Shown here piece after piece: positions 61,201 through 64,000 of a DNA stretch of 64,000 nucleotides. Both the position numbers and the translations under genes were made by a program. The stretch comes from Brugia malayi. Its lineage: Eukaryota; Nematoda; Chromadorea; Rhabditida; Onchocercidae. Below the pieces are notes generated by a model. That model did no database searches. It saw only the letters and a program-made list of their open reading frames with translations, and was not told the origin of the DNA. The stretch lies in the NCBI RefSeq assembly GCF_000002995.4, contig NW_025062479.1, positions 19,774,721 through 19,838,720 of the forward strand. The letters run 5' to 3'. Every line of letters starts with the position of its first letter. The stretch's first letter is position 1.

Positions 61201-62865
61201 TTAGATTTGAATTCCAATGTTTTTTCGCTATCTAAGAAATAAAATATTTTAGACTTCCACCAGGTTTACGATTTGATCATAAGCTGGAAATGGTGCTACC
61301 CGAGGGAATTAATGAAAACGAAAGCACGAAGGACCTACATTCGAAGCGAACCAAAATGTATTCCGGATATTGCTTGCGACCATTTCCAGCTGCTCGAGGC
61401 AATTATGCCGTTGATTATTCCAGGAAAACAAACATCAAATTACGAAAAGAAAGTTTGTCATTTTTTATTCATCCTTTGTCCTTGATTGGACTCAGTCAGG
61501 AATATTTTCTTAACGAAGTTCATCAGTTTCTTACTCTTGTTCATTGCAAATATCAGTATTATTTTAAAAATCTAACTTATTTTTCCTTCAGTATCACAAG
61601 GTGATCAGGAAGATGCATTTCTGTTGCATATCGTAGAAGATTATAGTTCAGCAATGTTACCAATAAAACGTTCCGCTAATGGAACGCAGTCTTCATCTGT
61701 TCACGAATATGATGCACCGCAGTTAATTGTCGCTGAAAATGAAAAAATGTTTGTGGAAGAAATGATCGGTGATCAAGTGGTTGTCAAGGAAAAGTGAGTA
61801 CCGGGATAATAAAAATTAATATAGTGATTTTTCACATCCCTTCAACTTCAGATCTGAATCATGATAGCTTATTATTTATTATTATTTAGATTTTCGGTAT
61901 TTCATCAGTAAGGCTAGGTAAAATAAGTTCCACTGGTCTATACGTAAATGACCATAAGATTCATAATGCAAATAACTATCTTGCTGGTCACTGCGGATTT
62001 GAAATTATGATTGTTTAAAATACGAACTGCTCGAATTACTGCTACTAAATATCCACTGACAGAATATTTACATTCTGAAAATGGCTTTGTATCATTCTCT
62101 CAAAAAGGAATAATAATTACTTATCATTGTCAGTTCAGTCAACCTAATGAAAGTTGAGCAAAGTGCCCTGTGATTCTAAACTGAAAATATTAAAATAAGT
62201 TGGTTTTAAGAATAAATTGAACTGATTGACCAATAATACGAATATATGGATGCGCCTTATCTAAAACGCTTGTTTTTGGCTCTAGTTGTGCAGTGGACTA
62301 ATCGTTTTTTTTTTAATTTTGCTTCTAAGTTGCAAAGATAAGAATAGTGGATTTAAAGAGTATTATTTACCGTTAGCCGCATGGACATTTCTATATTTTC
62401 CTGCGATTGGATTTTATTTGTATCAGATGTGCAATTTGATATGCTTAAAATTTTGCAGAAGTCTTGTCGATACAGTGTATGCGCTAAGAGATCAACTTAG
62501 CAATGTACAAAAGGTTAATTTAATTTTTTGTTTTTGAAATTTAATTTCATCGGCTCATTTAAGATTAAGATGAAACTGGAACGTTTACACCCAAGCATCA
62601 TTATTTCTTATTTAGTTACAAGTAAAAAATTCTTTTTTCTAAAATAAAATATTGAAAACAGTTTTAAAATTCAACTGATTTCCTTCCTTAGGAATTACTT
62701 CAATTAAATAAAACAGTTGATCGAGAACAAAAATCACGGCGTCGTCTAGAAGAAATGGTAAGACGACTCTGTCAACAATTGCAACAACAACAACAGCAAC
62801 ATCAACAGAGGGGACAGAAAGCTTCAAATTTAACTTCCAAAACACCGTTGTCAGCACGTGATTAA
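49218..62865 (+). CDS. pix-1: PIX / ARHGEF7-type Rac-Cdc42 exchange factor
   Basis: Fourteen exons: 49218-49346, 49830-49956, 50135-50259, 50760-50854, 51010-51228, 51434-51623, 51850-52025, 52329-52471, 53195-53361, 60409-60488, 61253-61452, 61592-61793, 62459-62513 and 62692-62865. Together 2082 nt, 693 aa. Domains: SH3 (28-86, with [17 protein letters not shown] and GWFPANYV), DH (about 128-330, with [19 protein letters not shown]), PH (about 335-457, with [13 protein letters not shown] and the terminal LQRWIEAF helix), linker, GIT-binding segment ([11 protein letters not shown]), and a C-terminal coiled coil ([13 protein letters not shown]) ending in a Gln-rich stretch. PIX uses its SH3 to hold PAK and its C-terminus to trimerise and hold GIT at focal adhesions. 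Length and order match beta-PIX. No CH domain precedes the SH3. Intron 9 is 7 kb, far longer than the others. A TTTCAG acceptor 19 bases before the ATG suggests trans-splicing. Confidence 0.95.
53362..60408. other. 7-kb intron 9 of pix
   Basis: It separates the PH-domain exon from the linker exon. Both sides are phase 0, so direct splicing is in frame. The plus strand is strikingly T-rich with many poly-T runs (53768, 54238, 54728, 55898, 57610, 58847). It contains a CTTGCT-like cryptic repeat at 57228-57400 and two isolated open frames (about 56787-56901 and 59348-59548) with no confirmed role. Confidence 0.6.
57228..57400. repeat. Cryptic ACTTGCTNN repeat in pix intron 9
   Basis: Irregular recurrence of ACTTGCT, TTGCTGCTG, TTACTAC and CCTTGC, so that several frames stay open with Leu/Cys/Tyr/Ala-rich reading. 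This is simple-sequence drift, not a coding signal. Confidence 0.5.
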
Positions 62866-64000
62866 TAGAGTGCAAGTCATTTGATTTTACATTTTTACCT
62901 TCTGACTTCATTAGCTATCATCTATTGTTGTCACTGACTTCCAGATAGATAATGCATTGCATTATCTAATGAGAATTGATAAACAGAATTTCATAGTATT
63001 GTTTTTGATATGCTACTTTTCGGAAATACATCATTACGTAAGTCTAACATATCAAATATATGGGATCATCTAAAAGAAGCGTGCAGTGGTAGCTATTACT
63101 CAGCATGCTTAATGAAGAATAATTAATGAGGTCGTGAGATAATTAGACGAGTTACAGTAAGTATCAAATTTTGTTTTATATCTGCTTATGGCTTTTACGA
63201 CACAACTAGTGAGCAAATATATCAAAAAGCGCTAATTTGAAATATTTTCAAAAAGGGAGGATTATTTTTCGATGGCTACGGGATTCCTTTGTCAATTTTT
63301 TTTTCTGCTGCTTGTTCAGGTTATTGCTAAACTATGCATATATAATGAACTGTATTGTATACATGCATTTTTACTTATTGTCTGTTGTCAGACATATGTT
63401 GTTTGGTCTTTTTTTTTTGGAGTTATTTTATTGTTTCTTTGATTTTTTTTTTCTTTTCTTATAATGCAGTAGATAAGCCATTTTAATGTATTAATGTAAT
63501 ATACGTATTAATACTGCTTGCTGTGATTTTAATTTGCATAATTTGTTCCTTTTTATCCAAACAAAATAGTTTTTTTTATTGTTGGCACAGTATAATTTTT
63601 TTTTTTTGCTATCTGTAGTTTTATAACCAAGGAAGAAAGGAATATATATATCATAGCTGGTGGCAAACAATAGGAAAGGGTATTATAACACTATTCTTTT
63701 TTTAATTTCTTGGTCTGAATCCCAAGCTTCTGATTATTATTATTATTTATTTACTTATTATTATTAATTGCTATTAAAAAACTATCATGGAAACGAGCGA
63801 ATTTATTTAACAAATTAGTTATTTGATGCACAAATGTTCAAGTGGTATTAGAAGTAGTGTCAGTTTGCTTTTTGAATTATGTAAGGTTTCTTATCCACAA
63901 TATTTGTTGGAATTATTCCGGTATGTAATTTGCATCCTTCGTTATTTCATTTGTTTGAAATTTCCATTTATTCTCTAAATTAAGTTATAGTCTGTGGTCT
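62866..64000. other. pix 3' region to window end
   Basis: AT-rich DNA with T runs and short hydrophobic frames generated by them. It probably includes the pix 3' UTR. No other gene was seen before the edge. Confidence 0.5.

Noticed and set aside
60485..61242. Phe/Leu-rich frames in pix introns
   Set aside because: They are generated by poly-T runs in introns 10 and follow no splice logic.
1..64000. tRNA genes, CRISPR arrays, complete transposons, viral or bacterial insertions
   Set aside because: A read for tRNA B-box-like sequence, regularly spaced repeats, transposase motifs and terminal inverted repeats with target duplications found nothing convincing. A computed scan (tRNAscan-SE, RepeatMasker) would be decisive.

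Overview
The window looks like AT-rich chromosomal DNA of a nematode, probably a parasitic spirurid or filarial-type worm. The evidence is multi-exon genes with introns of roughly 50 to 700 bases that begin GT and end in T-rich TTTCAG, acceptors lying directly upstream of several start codons (as expected for spliced-leader trans-splicing), a nematode-specific serpentine chemoreceptor relic, a nematode-type trypsin-like protease, and orthologues of known worm genes. The species assignment is inference. No viral, bacterial, CRISPR or intact transposon signature was seen.

Layout, left to right. 1-1049 (-): parts of a small one-pass membrane protein gene that probably runs off the left edge. 3121-5810 (-): a GATA-type zinc-finger transcription factor in seven exons. 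8087-11618 (+): a plasma-membrane-type syntaxin in six exons. 11619-18579: about 7 kb with no firm gene, holding a perfect 20-bp hairpin. 18580-25480 (+): a complete 19-exon Vav Rho-family exchange factor with CH, acidic, DH, PH, C1, SH3, SH2 and SH3 modules. 27459-28337 (+): the SAGA/TREX-2 factor ENY2. 29233-31518 (+): a damaged srab-like chemoreceptor. 31519-36485: about 5 kb without a gene, holding clustered direct repeats. 36486-40120 (-): a secreted trypsin-like serine protease in ten exons. 41651-42856 (+): a very small SH2-only protein. 43729-46943 (-): translation initiation factor eIF4A in ten exons. 49218-62865 (+): a complete PIX Rac/Cdc42 exchange factor (SH3, DH, PH, GIT-binding region, coiled coil) in 14 exons with one 7-kb intron.

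Exon models were built by hand from splice sites and reading-frame phase. Every complete model totals a multiple of three: GATA 250 aa, syntaxin 294, Vav 931, ENY2 99, protease 337, eIF4A 415, PIX 693.

Functionally the window mixes housekeeping (eIF4A, ENY2), membrane fusion (syntaxin), Rho-GTPase/tyrosine-kinase signalling (Vav, PIX, the SH2 protein), gut-type transcription and digestion (GATA factor and protease, with GATA sites upstream of the protease) and a decayed sensory receptor. The genes do not form an obvious operon, and nothing seen amounts to a new multi-gene system. The most useful leads are possible alternative products of vav and pix, the tiny SH2 protein, a probable GC-AG intron in eIF4A, the broken chemoreceptor and several unexplained hairpins and repeats.
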